Assembly (NCBI GenBank): GCA_029945445.1
Contig: JAQSCO010000049.1
Span: 86,972 to 150,971 of the forward strand
Length of the DNA: 64,000 nt
Source of the DNA: Lacunisphaera sp.
GTDB taxonomy: Bacteria; Verrucomicrobiota; Verrucomicrobiia; Opitutales; Opitutaceae
Direction: 5' to 3'
Shown here: positions 30,059 through 38,033 of the stretch, in pieces
Position numbering within the stretch: position 1 is the first letter of the stretch
Layout: every line of letters begins with the position of its first letter
Made by a program: the position numbers and the translations under genes
Notes under the pieces: model-generated
What the model was told of the DNA's origin: nothing
Databases searched by the model: none
What the model saw: only the letters and a program-made list of their open reading frames with translations

Positions 30059-31102
30059 TCAGGCGAACTGCTTCAGGAAACGGAGGTCGTTCTGGTAGAA
30101 GTAACGGATGTCATCGATGCCATACATGAGCATCGCGAGGCGCTCGAGGCCCATGCCGAACGCATAGCCGCTCCACACCTCGGGGTCGTAGCCGACACCC
30201 TCGAACACCGCGGGATCCACCATCCCGCAGCCGCCGATCTCGATCCAGTCCTTGTTGACCTTCGGCAGGTGCTGGGCGGACAGGTCCACCTCGAAGCTGG
30301 GCTCGGTGTAGCCGAAGTAGTGCGGGCGGAAGCGCGTGACCGTGTCCTGGCCGAGGAGCGAGGCGAAGATGTAGTCGAGCAGCGCCTTCAGGTCGCGCAC
30401 GGTGACGTTCTTGTCCACGTAGAGGCACTCGATCTGGTGGAAGTTCGCACTGTGCGTCGCGTCGGAGGTGTCGCGCCGGTAGACGCGGCCCGGCGAGACG
30501 ATGCGGATCGGCGGGTTGCCCTTGAGCATCGTGCGGATCTGCACGGAGGAAGTATGCGTGCGCAGGAGGTATTTCTCCTCCGGCGTCTTCTTGGTAAGGT
30601 TGGCGAAACGCGCCTTCTCGGGGAAATAGAAGGTGTCCTGCGCATCGCGCGCCGGGTGGTCGGCCGGCGTGTTGAGCGCGTCGAAGCAGTAATACTCCGT
30701 CTCGACCTCGGGGCCCTCGACGACGGTGAAGCCGGCCTTGCGGAGGATGCGGCACATCTCCTCGCGCACGAGCGTGAGCGGGTGGTAGGTGCCGGGGCCG
30801 GTGTCGGGCGGCGGCAGCGTCGGGTCGATGGCGGGCCCGAGCTGGGCGGCGATCTCGGCGTCGCCGATGCGGGCGAGCGCGGCGTCGAGCTGGACCTGCA
30901 GGCGGCCCTTGGTCTCGTTGATGAGCTTGCCCATGGCGGGGCGCTGCTCCTTCGGCACGGTGCCCATCTGCTTCATCAGCACGGTGAACTCCCCGTTCGG
31001 GCCCACGTAGCGGGCCTTGGCGGCCTCGAAGTCGGCGCGGGACTTCAGGACCGGCAGCTCGGCGGTGGCGCGGGCCAGGAGGGTGTTGAGTGTTTCTTGC
31101 AT
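30059..31102 (-). CDS. pheS: Phenylalanyl-tRNA synthetase alpha subunit
   Basis: A 347-residue class II synthetase subunit that activates phenylalanine. The N-terminal coiled-coil (1-90) is followed by the catalytic core with HPLTLVREEMCRIL, SPGRVYRRDTSDATHS (motif 2), HQIECLYVD and GMGLERLAMLMYGIDDIRYF (motif 3). It lies between rplT and pheT on the same strand. A strong terminator hairpin ends only about 8 bases before its start codon. Confidence 0.97.
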   Translation of the reverse strand: MQETLNTLLARATAELPVLKSRADFEAAKARYVGPNGEFTVLMKQMGTVPKEQRPAMGKLINETKGRLQVQLDAALARIGDAEIAAQLGPAIDPTLPPPDTGPGTYHPLTLVREEMCRILRKAGFTVVEGPEVETEYYCFDALNTPADHPARDAQDTFYFPEKARFANLTKKTPEEKYLLRTHTSSVQIRTMLKGNPPIRIVSPGRVYRRDTSDATHSANFHQIECLYVDKNVTVRDLKALLDYIFASLLGQDTVTRFRPHYFGYTEPSFEVDLSAQHLPKVNKDWIEIGGCGMVDPAVFEGVGYDPEVWSGYAFGMGLERLAMLMYGIDDIRYFYQNDLRFLKQFA

Positions 31103-31108
31103 GGAGAA

Positions 31109-31142
31109 ATAAAAAGGACGGGCCCGCGGGGAGCCCGTCCTT
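31109..31142 (-). terminator. Terminator between rplT and pheS
   Basis: On the minus strand GGACGGGC and GCCCGTCC form an 8-bp GC stem (extendable by two A-T pairs) followed by TTTTTATTTC. It ends rpmI-rplT transcripts. Because it abuts the pheS start, pheST transcription requires read-through, an internal promoter in rplT, or regulated attenuation. No Phe-rich leader ORF is visible in the 95-base gap. Confidence 0.8.
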
Positions 31143-31197
31143 CAGAGAAATGGTCTTTTGGACCGGAAGGCGAGCCCGCAGAGGCCCGCGAACTGAC

Positions 31198-31581
31198 TCA
31201 GGCCTTGGCGAGCTTGGCCATCTTGGCCTTCAGCGCGTCCTGCGCCTGCTTGATCAGGCTCGCGAACGCGGTGGCGTCGGCGATCGCGATCTCGGAGAGC
31301 TGGCGGCGGTCGAGCTGGATGTCGGCGGCCTTGAGGCCCTCGATGAAGCGGCTGTAGGAGATGCCGGCTTCGCGGCAGGCCGCGTTCAGCCGGACGATCC
31401 ACAGGCCGCGCATGTTGGCCTTCTTCTTCTTACGGTCGATGTAGGCGTATTGCCAGGCATGCTGGACCGCTTCCTTGGCGTAGCGGAACAGCTTGGACTT
31501 GTTGCCGAAATAGCCCTTGGCGTATTTCAGGACTTTCTTGCGGCGCTTGCGCGACGCGGGAGCATTGGTGACACGAGGCAT
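31198..31581 (-). CDS. rplT: 50S ribosomal protein L20
   Basis: A 127-residue basic ribosomal protein that binds 23S rRNA early in 50S assembly. The typical segments KRRKKVLKYAKGYFGNKSKLFRYAKE, HAWQYAYIDRKKKKANMR and AACREAGISYSRFI are all present. It follows rpmI. In other bacteria L20 also autoregulates the operon; nothing specific is visible here. Confidence 0.97.
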   Translation of the reverse strand: MPRVTNAPASRKRRKKVLKYAKGYFGNKSKLFRYAKEAVQHAWQYAYIDRKKKKANMRGLWIVRLNAACREAGISYSRFIEGLKAADIQLDRRQLSEIAIADATAFASLIKQAQDALKAKMAKLAKA

Positions 31582-31659
31582 GTTATATTATGGTGTTGGG
31601 AGCCGGCGGGTCGTCTCGTTAGGATTCACCCGCCTGGCTGGTTGTGGTTGGGCGCCGGA

Positions 31660-31857
31660 TTAGCGGAGGCCGGTCGGCAGGCAGCGGAGGAGCGGCGCAG
31701 CGTGACCGGGGGCCACGAGCTTGTCGCGGGAGGCACGGCGTTTGGACTTCGTGCTCTTCGCGGCCAGCAGGTGACGGAAACCGGGCGTGCGGCGGATCAG
31801 CTTCCCGGTTCCGGAAATCTTGAAGCGCTTGGCAACGGACTTTTTGGTCTTTTGCAT
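31660..31857 (-). CDS. rpmI: 50S ribosomal protein L35
   Basis: A 65-residue L35 with the diagnostic KSVAKRFKISGTGKLIRR and a basic C-terminal half, of normal length. rpmI-rplT-pheS-pheT is the conserved order; the usual upstream infC is not present here, as tRNA genes on the other strand occupy that place. A short open frame upstream (31797-32021) shows no similarity to IF3. Confidence 0.95.
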   Translation of the reverse strand: MQKTKKSVAKRFKISGTGKLIRRTPGFRHLLAAKSTKSKRRASRDKLVAPGHAAPLLRCLPTGLR

Positions 31858-32008
31858 GGATGGAGCGGATCAAAACAGAGGACGGCCGGAGCCTTGGCAA
31901 GGGGAAAGTTCCCGGGCGGAAAATTGGGCCCCACGCGCGGGCGGGCCGCGGTTTTTCCGGCGTTTCCCAGAGGGAAAACGGAGAAGCTGGCGAAATCCTG
32001 AAATGTCG

Positions 32009-32035
32009 TTGACATGGCCATGCCGATAATAACGT
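32009..32035 (+). promoter_or_regulatory. Candidate sigma-70 promoter of the tRNA cluster
   Basis: A perfect TTGACA hexamer is followed after 15 bases by TAACGT, about 20 bases before the tRNA-Lys 5' end. Spacing is slightly short. No other promoter-like sequence precedes the tRNA genes. Confidence 0.4.
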
Positions 32036-32055
32036 TTGCCCACTCCTATTTTGAC

Positions 32056-32130
<75 letters not shown>

Positions 32131-32183
32131 AATTTCCGTTTTTTGCCAGTCCGTTAGATTTCCTTTTGCGCGCAGCGCGCCTC

Positions 32184-32258
32184 GCCGGCGTAGCTCAACG
32201 GTAGAGCACCTGTTTTGTAAACAGGCGGTTGCGGGTTCGAATCCCATCGCCGGCTCCA
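32184..32258 (+). tRNA. tRNA-Thr (TGT anticodon)
   Basis: Acceptor GCCGGCG/CGCCGGC, D arm GCTC-AACGGTA-GAGC, anticodon stem CCTGT/ACAGG with loop TTTGTAA giving TGT, T arm with GTTCGAAT, and encoded CCA. Reads ACA and probably other Thr codons. Confidence 0.96.
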
Positions 32259-32310
32259 GTTCTCTGTCGGTGATGCGCAACAAATCCGCGCCGGGGGGCG
32301 CGGTTCTCAC

Positions 32311-32384
32311 TGCCCGATGGTGTAATGGTAGCACGAACGACTCTGACTCGTTCTGTCTAGGTTCGACTCCTAGTCGGGCAGCCA
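32311..32384 (+). tRNA. tRNA-Gln (CTG anticodon)
   Basis: Acceptor TGCCCGA/TCGGGCA, D arm with TGTAATGGTA, anticodon stem AACGA/TCGTT with loop CTCTGAC giving CTG, T arm CTAGG-TTCGACT-CCTAG, discriminator G and encoded CCA. The starting U with a UA first pair is typical of glutamine tRNA. The window's GatCAB would allow Gln-tRNA to be made by transamidation. Confidence 0.95.
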
Positions 32385-32408
32385 ATTTGGAAATTTTAGA
32401 AAACGGAC

Positions 32409-32425
32409 TGGCCGGCATGCGGCCA
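32409..32425 (+). terminator. Weak hairpin after tRNA cluster
   Basis: TGGCCG and CGGCCA form a 6-bp stem around GCATG, followed by ATTAATTTG. It may terminate the tRNA transcript, but the T tract is poor. Confidence 0.35.
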
Positions 32426-32455
32426 ATTAATTTGTCGCCGTCGCAAGAAACCGCA

Positions 32456-32486
32456 TTGACAGGGCAAAGCGTCTTTCCGCAACATT
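32456..32486 (+). promoter_or_regulatory. Candidate promoter of the exbB operon
   Basis: TTGACA is followed 19 bases later by AACATT, about 180 bases upstream of exbB. The -35 hexamer is perfect but the -10 is weak. The region 32426-32662 otherwise holds no gene; the putative 5' leader is long and not obviously structured. Confidence 0.3.
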
Positions 32487-32662
32487 GCCTTCCGCCTTAA
32501 TTTTTTGGTCTCTTGCCCCCGTTGAAACATCCCCACTCCCCCTCGCGCCCAGTCGGTGGCGTTGCAAAATCTGCATCAGCATGGCGCACCTTTTGCTTCC
32601 GGGCGACCGTCTTTCCATTCGGAAAAATTGATCACGCTTAACTTCATCCCAAAACCCGCACT

Positions 32663-33349
32663 ATGATCACTGCCCATCTGCCACTGGCTATCTTGCTGAC
32701 GAACTCCGACGGCAGCCCCATGACCACCATGGAGCTGTTCAAACACGGCGGCCCCATCATGTGGCCGATCCTCGTGGTTTCCTTCCTGCTCATCACCGTG
32801 GCCGTGGAACGCGTGCTGTTCATCGTCCGCGAGAACGGCCGCCGCCAGCCCGAGCTCGTCGACAAGATGCTCCAGAGCGTCGAGGCCGGCGACACCGACG
32901 GTGCCGTGGAAATGGGCAAGAAGAGCCAGGACTACGTGGCCCGCATCCTCGTCTACGCCCTGACCCACAAGGAGCACTCCCTCGGCAACGCCTTCACCCG
33001 CGCCGCCAACCAGGAGATGCAGCGCTTCGGCCAGGGCCTCCCCACCCTCGACACCTGCATCACCGCCGCCCCCCTTCTCGGCCTCCTCGGCACGGTGACC
33101 GGCATGATGGGCACCTTCGCCGCGCTGAACAGCGGCGGCGGCGACATCGGCTCGGCCGCCACCAAGATCACCGGCGGCGTCGCCGAGGCGCTCATCGCCA
33201 CCATGTGCGGTCTGGCCATCGCCATCATGGGCCTGCTGCCCTTCAATTACCTCAACGCCCGCGAGGCCGAGGCCCGCCACGAGATCGAGGACGCCTCCAA
33301 CTCCCTCGAGATCATCGTCAACAAGTCCGAGGGCACCAAGGCCCACTAA
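32663..33349 (+). CDS. exbB: MotA/TolQ/ExbB proton channel protein
   Basis: A 228-residue inner-membrane protein. A first helix at about 30-50 (GGPIMWPILVVSFLLITVAVERVLFI) is followed by a long cytoplasmic domain and two more helices: TAAPLLGLLGTVTGMMGTFAAL (about 133-154) and the segment around ALIATMCGLAIAIMGLLPF (175-193). The LLGTVTGM and LIAT motifs define the ExbB/TolQ family. With ExbD it forms the proton-driven motor that energises TonB. It is the first gene of a seven-gene rightward operon containing two exbD genes and a TonB-like gene. Confidence 0.93.
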   Translation: MITAHLPLAILLTNSDGSPMTTMELFKHGGPIMWPILVVSFLLITVAVERVLFIVRENGRRQPELVDKMLQSVEAGDTDGAVEMGKKSQDYVARILVYALTHKEHSLGNAFTRAANQEMQRFGQGLPTLDTCITAAPLLGLLGTVTGMMGTFAALNSGGGDIGSAATKITGGVAEALIATMCGLAIAIMGLLPFNYLNAREAEARHEIEDASNSLEIIVNKSEGTKAH

Positions 33350-33391
33350 GCGGCCGGCACCTCCCGACTTCAACCTCTACACTCTTACTAT

Positions 33392-33808
33392 ATGCACGGC
33401 GGTGGTGGCACAGGCCCCGGCGGCAAGAAAAGGGCGCGCATTGAGATCATCCCTCTCATTGACGTCATCTTCTTCCTGCTGGCCACGTTCGTCCTTTTCA
33501 CGCTCTCGCTCAACAAGTCGAACGGCATCTCCGTCAAGCTGCCTACCGCCGAGACGAGCGAGATCCGCGACCCCGCCGGCACGGTGACCATCAGCGTCAC
33601 CGACGAGGGCACGCTGGCCTGGAACAAGGACCTGATCACGCTGGACGAATTCCTGGTGCGCCTGCAGCAGTACAAGCGCGAGAGCCCGGACGGCCGCATC
33701 CTCATCAACGGCGACGAGCGCGCGTTCTTCGCCCAGGCCATCTACATTTTCGACGAGGCCCGCAAGGCCGGTTTCCCCAAGGTCTACATCGAGACGCACG
33801 TCCGCTGA
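33392..33808 (+). CDS. exbD: ExbD/TolR family protein, copy 1
   Basis: A 138-residue protein with a Gly-rich N-terminus and a single transmembrane helix at about 20-40 (IEIIPLIDVIFFLLATFVLFTL) in which the essential Asp of the PLIDVIF motif is present. The rest is a periplasmic domain ending in YIETHVR. It partners ExbB in the proton channel. It is tandem with a second exbD; across the helix the two genes are nearly identical at the DNA level (75 of 81 bases) although elsewhere they differ clearly. Confidence 0.92.
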   Translation: MHGGGGTGPGGKKRARIEIIPLIDVIFFLLATFVLFTLSLNKSNGISVKLPTAETSEIRDPAGTVTISVTDEGTLAWNKDLITLDEFLVRLQQYKRESPDGRILINGDERAFFAQAIYIFDEARKAGFPKVYIETHVR

Positions 33809-33846
33809 GGCCCTAAGAAACCCGGTCCGCAAGCGTCATACCCATC

Positions 33847-34272
33847 ATGGAAGGCACCAAAATCAAAGTTCCCGCCCGCAAGAAGGCGCGCATTGAGATC
33901 ATCCCCCTCATTGACGTCATTTTCTTCCTGCTGGCCACGTTCGTCCTTTTCACCCTTTCGCTGAATCGCATCCAGTCGCTGCCGGTGGAACTGCCCAGCA
34001 GCAATCCCACGGACAGCAAAAACAAGGAGGAGCCGACCACCATCCAAGTCTCGGCCGATGGCTCGCTTTTCTGGAACAAGGAGCCCATCGACATGGGCGA
34101 GCTGCCCGGCCGGATCGCGGCCTACAAGTCATCCACGGATGACCCGAAGATCCTCATCGCCGGCGACGAAAAGGCCCACTTTGGCCCGACCGTCCAGGTG
34201 CTGGATGAGGTTCGCAAGGCCGGCATCTACAAGTTCTCGGTCGAAACCCGCACCCGCCAGACGGGCAAATAA
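33847..34272 (+). CDS. ExbD/TolR family protein, copy 2
   Basis: A 141-residue second ExbD. The N-terminus is basic (KIKVPARKKARIEIIP), the helix again has PLIDVIFFLLATFVL with the proton-carrying Asp, and the periplasmic domain (PTTIQVSADGSLFWNKEPIDMGELPGRI) differs from copy 1. Two unlike ExbD subunits beside one ExbB suggest a heteromeric ExbD dimer in the channel. It ends 10 bases before the TonB-like gene. Confidence 0.9.
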   Translation: MEGTKIKVPARKKARIEIIPLIDVIFFLLATFVLFTLSLNRIQSLPVELPSSNPTDSKNKEEPTTIQVSADGSLFWNKEPIDMGELPGRIAAYKSSTDDPKILIAGDEKAHFGPTVQVLDEVRKAGIYKFSVETRTRQTGK

Positions 34273-34282
34273 TCGACCCGCC

Positions 34283-34939
34283 ATGAACAAAGATCTCATC
34301 ATCGGCCTCGTGGTCTCGCTCGCCATTCACGTGCTCGCCTTGAATCCGTTCGCCGGCAAGGGCAAGCCCCCCGTGCGCATCGCCCCGCCCAAGGAAGTGC
34401 TCATCCAGATGGAAATGCCCCCGCTGGAAGAGGACAAGGAGGACAAGGTGGAGGAACTGCAGGAGGAGCAGGTGCAGAACCAGCTCGCACCGCCGAGCCT
34501 CGTCGACATTCCCTCGGTGACGGTCACCCAGTTCACGCAGCCCCTCCAGCCGCCGCCGCCGCCGGGCATGACCCCCTCGCAGGGCGCCATCACCATTCCG
34601 GTCACGCCGCCGGGCGCCAGCTTCGGCAAGGGCATCAAGGACCTGTTCGACATCAACAATCTCGACCAGCGCCCGGTGGCCCGCGTGCAACCCGGCCCGC
34701 AGTATCCCTATGAGATGAGCCGCGCCGGCATCAGCGGCGAGGTGGCCGTCGAATTCATCATCAATACCAACGGCGATGTCGTCGACACCCGCGTCGTGCG
34801 TTCCACGCACCGCGAGTTTGAGATTCCGGCCATGCAGGCCGTGCAAAAGTGGAAATTCAAGCCCGGCCGCAAGGGCGGCCGCCCCGTCAACGTCCGTGCC
34901 GCCCAGCTCATCGAGTTCAATCTCGAAGACTCCAAATAA
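34283..34939 (+). CDS. TonB-like energy transducer
   Basis: A 218-residue protein with the TonB plan: an N-terminal anchor helix (about 4-20, GLVVSLAIHVLALNPF, with the conserved Ser-His pair seen in TonB anchors), a Pro- and Glu/Gln-rich periplasmic spacer (about 25-130), and a C-terminal TonB domain (about 140-218: PQYPYEMSRAGISGEVAVEFIINTNG, TREFEIP-like region, AVQKWKFKPGRKGG). It should connect the ExbB-ExbD motor to outer-membrane receptors. No TonB-dependent receptor gene lies in the window. The start follows the second exbD by 10 bases. Confidence 0.88.
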   Translation: MNKDLIIGLVVSLAIHVLALNPFAGKGKPPVRIAPPKEVLIQMEMPPLEEDKEDKVEELQEEQVQNQLAPPSLVDIPSVTVTQFTQPLQPPPPPGMTPSQGAITIPVTPPGASFGKGIKDLFDINNLDQRPVARVQPGPQYPYEMSRAGISGEVAVEFIINTNGDVVDTRVVRSTHREFEIPAMQAVQKWKFKPGRKGGRPVNVRAAQLIEFNLEDSK

Positions 34940-34953
34940 CCGCGCCGCCCGCC

Positions 34954-36300
34954 ATGTTTAACGCCCGGTCTCTTTCCTTCCGCCCGCTCCTCGTCCTCCT
35001 CGGCGCCCTGCTGCTGGCGGCCGCCCCCGCCGTAGCGCAGCAGCCCCCGCGCGATTACTCCTACACCGACGCCACCGGCGAGGTCTTGGGCAAGGTCAAG
35101 GTGGCGGTCGATGCCAAGAACTATGACGGCGCCGTCGCCATTGTGGATGGCCAGCTCGCCAAGGTTCCCGCCGACAGCTACGACGCCGCCCTGCTTTACC
35201 AGATCAAGACCCAGACCCTGCTCCAGAAGGGCGACTTTTCCCGGGTGATCGACCCGCTGGAGAAAGGCCTCGCCCTCTCCGACGCCAAGACGCCGACCTA
35301 CTACGAGGAGCGCGCCACCCGCGACCTGGTCTACTTCCTGGCCCAGCTCTACCTGCAGGAAGCCGTCCAGACCAAGGACAAGAAGCTGGCGGCCCTCCTC
35401 TTTGAGAAGGCCGACAACACCATGGCGCGCTATCTGAAGATCAATCCCAAGACCACGCCCGAGGCCCAGATGATCTACTCCCAGCTCCTCTACAACCGCG
35501 CGGTGCTTGATCCCGATCATGCCGACCTGGCCATCATGAAGCGCGCCATGGACCAGGTGGACATCGGCCTCAAACTTTCCTCCCACCCCAAGGACACCTT
35601 CTACGTGCTCAAGCTGGTCTGCCTGCAGCAGCTCAACCGCAACCCCGAGGCCGTCGAGATTTTGGAACTGCTGGTCAAGCAAAAGCCTGATTCCAGCACC
35701 TACTGGCAGCAGCTGGCCGCCCTTTATCTCGGCGCGGGCAACGACCTGCGGGCCATCCTCAGCATCGAGCGGGCCCAGTCGCATGGCCTGATGACTTCCC
35801 CCAAGGACAATTTCAATCTCATCGGCATCTATTTCAACATCGGCCAGTATGAAAAGGCCTCCGAGTTGCTCGAGAAGGGACTGCATGCCGGCTCCATCGA
35901 AAATGAGCAGAAGAACTGGGAGCTCCTGGCGCTCACCTACCAGCAGCTGGAGCGGCCCTTCAAGGGCATCGAGACCCTCAAGGACGCCACCAAGGCCTTC
36001 CCCAAGTCCGGCCAGCTGGAATATATGATCGGCCAGGCTTATTACGCCCTGGGCAAGCCGGAGGACGCCCTCCCCCACCTGAAGACCGCGGTGGCCAAGG
36101 GGGGTCTGACCAAGCCGCACCAAGTTTACAGCTTCATGGCCTACATGGCCTATGAACTGAAGAAATTCGACGAAGCCTTGGAGGCCGCTCAGAAATCCGT
36201 CGACACGCCGGAAGGGGCCAAAGATCCCCAAGCCAAAAATCTGCTCAAGGGCATCCAGGATATCATGAAGGAACGTCAGGCTAAAAAGAGCAAAATGTAA
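34954..36300 (+). CDS. Exported TPR-repeat protein of the Ton cluster
   Basis: A 448-residue protein with a signal peptide (about 1-30, LLLAAAPAVAQ) and many TPR-like helical pairs, for example DSYDAALLYQIKTQTLLQKGDFSRVIDPLEKGLALS, LIGIYFNIGQYEKASELLEKGLH and LEYMIGQAYYALGKPEDALPHLKTAV. No enzyme motif. It starts 14 bases after the TonB-like gene. The likely role is a periplasmic scaffold analogous to YbgF/CpoB in the Tol system; that comparison is inferred from context. Confidence 0.8.
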   Translation: MFNARSLSFRPLLVLLGALLLAAAPAVAQQPPRDYSYTDATGEVLGKVKVAVDAKNYDGAVAIVDGQLAKVPADSYDAALLYQIKTQTLLQKGDFSRVIDPLEKGLALSDAKTPTYYEERATRDLVYFLAQLYLQEAVQTKDKKLAALLFEKADNTMARYLKINPKTTPEAQMIYSQLLYNRAVLDPDHADLAIMKRAMDQVDIGLKLSSHPKDTFYVLKLVCLQQLNRNPEAVEILELLVKQKPDSSTYWQQLAALYLGAGNDLRAILSIERAQSHGLMTSPKDNFNLIGIYFNIGQYEKASELLEKGLHAGSIENEQKNWELLALTYQQLERPFKGIETLKDATKAFPKSGQLEYMIGQAYYALGKPEDALPHLKTAVAKGGLTKPHQVYSFMAYMAYELKKFDEALEAAQKSVDTPEGAKDPQAKNLLKGIQDIMKERQAKKSKM

Positions 36301-36325
36301 CCCCTTTAACGCACGCGCACAGACC

Positions 36326-36868
36326 ATGAATAAAGCTTACTTCATCTTTCCCCTCGTCGGCCTGCTGATTTTCGGCGGTATCTACGTCCAGTTCGATCGC
36401 GGCTACGAGGCCCATCAGACCGAGCTCAAGGCCGCCGCCGACAAGGCCAAGGCCGACAAGGCCAAGAAGGACGTCGCCGACCGCGAGGCCGCCATCAAGG
36501 CCGCCGTCGAGTCCTCCAAGAAGCGCGAAGCCGAGCGGCTGGAACGCGAGCGCGTCAAGGAAGCCAAGGACAACGCCCGTGTGGAGGCCGAGGACCGCCG
36601 CCAGCGCACCTACGACGAGCGCAACAAGCTCCGCGACCAGGGCAACCGCTTGAAAAAGGACCTCGAGGAGGTCAAGGCCGCCACCGCCAAGATTGCCGAC
36701 GAAAAGAAGAAGCAAATCGACGAGCAGGCTTTCCTCATGACCTACGTGAAGCAGGCCGAGGCCAACCAGAAGTATTATTACGACCTCCTCGACAAGATCG
36801 ACGCCGCGGAAAAGGCCCGCCTCGCGGCTGAAGCCGCCGCCGCTGCTGCTGCCAAGAAGAACAGCTAA
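36326..36868 (+). CDS. Membrane-anchored coiled-coil protein, paralogue 1
   Basis: A 180-residue protein starting MNKAYFIFPLVGLLIFGGIY, one N-terminal transmembrane helix, followed by about 140 residues of Lys/Glu/Ala/Arg-rich predicted coiled coil and a poly-Ala C-terminus. It is 25 bases downstream of the TPR gene. Its architecture matches the next gene and resembles TolA domain II, so a periplasm-spanning rod is plausible. Family not recognised. Confidence 0.75.
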   Translation: MNKAYFIFPLVGLLIFGGIYVQFDRGYEAHQTELKAAADKAKADKAKKDVADREAAIKAAVESSKKREAERLERERVKEAKDNARVEAEDRRQRTYDERNKLRDQGNRLKKDLEEVKAATAKIADEKKKQIDEQAFLMTYVKQAEANQKYYYDLLDKIDAAEKARLAAEAAAAAAAKKNS

Positions 36869-36889
36869 ATCGCCTCATTTCCGACTCAC

Positions 36890-37420
36890 ATGAACAAGTC
36901 ATACGTTATCGTTCCGATCATCCTGCTCGCGCTTTTCGGCTTCCTCTACAACGGCGCGCTCCATGAAATGGCCGCCAAGGAAACGGCCCTCGCGGAACAG
37001 GCGGCCAAGGTCAAGGCCGAGGACGCCGCGCGCAAAAAGGCCGTCGAGGAACGCGCCAATGCCGATGCCCAGAAGCGCCAGGATGAACGCGCCGCCGCCG
37101 ACAAGGCCAAGGAGGAAAAGAAGGAGCGCGATTATCAGGACGCGATGAAGAAGCTGCGCGACGAGGCCAATGACTACTCCGCCCAGTCCGATAAGCTTGC
37201 CAAGGAGGCCGCCGACCTCGAAATCCAGATTTCCCAAGGCCGCACTGAGCGGGAAAAACTCAACCGGGAGGCCTTGGAACTCTCGAAGCAGGTCGAGTTG
37301 GCCAAGATCAACCGCCGCAACGCCGAGCTTGAGATCCAGCGGATGGTCGAGATGGTCGCCAAGAAAGTTGGGGACAGCCGCCTCACCGCGCTGCCCCCGC
37401 CCCCGCCGGCCCCCAAGTAA
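36890..37420 (+). CDS. Membrane-anchored coiled-coil protein, paralogue 2
   Basis: A 176-residue protein starting MNKSYVIVPIILLALFGFLY (one membrane helix), then a long Ala/Lys/Glu coiled coil, and a C-terminus of consecutive prolines (LTALPPPPPAPK). Same plan and same MNK-Y start as its neighbour, so the pair arose by duplication. The proline tail may dock a partner. Last gene of the exb/ton operon, with a terminator 19 bases beyond. Confidence 0.75.
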   Translation: MNKSYVIVPIILLALFGFLYNGALHEMAAKETALAEQAAKVKAEDAARKKAVEERANADAQKRQDERAAADKAKEEKKERDYQDAMKKLRDEANDYSAQSDKLAKEAADLEIQISQGRTEREKLNREALELSKQVELAKINRRNAELEIQRMVEMVAKKVGDSRLTALPPPPPAPK

Positions 37421-37438
37421 GGCCAACGCCGCTTTCCA

Positions 37439-37467
37439 GCCGCACCTCTTCCCGGGTGCGGCTTTTT
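37439..37467 (+). terminator. Terminator of the exb/ton operon
   Basis: GCCGCACC and GGTGCGGC form an 8-bp stem around an 8-base loop, followed by TTTTT. It closes the seven-gene operon before glnK. Confidence 0.85.
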
Positions 37468-37496
37468 CATGCCCGTCTCCCGCTCCCGGGGCGCCC

Positions 37497-37508
37497 TGTC
37501 ATGTGCGC
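37497..37508 (+). promoter_or_regulatory. Direct repeat TGTCATGTGCGC upstream of glnK
   Basis: The 12-mer TGTCATGTGCGC lies 4 bases upstream of the sigma-54 element. A copy differing at one position, TGTCATATGCGC, is at 37938-37949 in front of the porin gene. The pair may be sites for one regulator; this is inferred from position only. Confidence 0.4.
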
Positions 37509-37512
37509 GGCG

Positions 37513-37529
37513 TTGGCACGTCCCGTGCT
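37513..37529 (+). promoter_or_regulatory. Sigma-54 promoter of glnK
   Basis: TTGGCACG TCCC GTGCT matches the RpoN consensus at nearly every position, with the invariant GG and GC ten bases apart. Transcription would begin near 37540, about 40 bases before the P-II start codon. This is the expected promoter class for a nitrogen-regulated P-II gene. Confidence 0.75.
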
Positions 37530-37531
37530 AA

Positions 37532-37918
<387 letters not shown>

Positions 37919-37937
37919 CCAACCCGCACGGCGCGTG

Positions 37938-37949
37938 TGTCATATGCGC
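37938..37949 (+). promoter_or_regulatory. Direct repeat TGTCATATGCGC upstream of porin
   Basis: Second copy of the 12-mer seen before the glnK promoter (11 of 12 identical). It lies 84 bases upstream of the porin start in the glnK-porin gap. No sigma-54 element accompanies it. Confidence 0.35.
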
Positions 37950-38033
37950 CCCGTGCATTCTTAACCGCCTCCCTTGGCCCGCGGTTTGCTTTCCCGACTC
38001 GCTGACACTGCACCAACCAACCCACCACCACAT

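Noticed and set aside
27913..30129. 738-codon open frame antisense to pheT
   Set aside because: High GC keeps antisense frames open. The translation is rich in Arg, Gly, Val, Asp and His without domains, while pheT on the other strand is a complete recognised gene.
31797..32021. Short leftward frame upstream of rpmI, checked as infC
   Set aside because: No similarity to IF3, wrong length, and it overlaps the rpmI start region.
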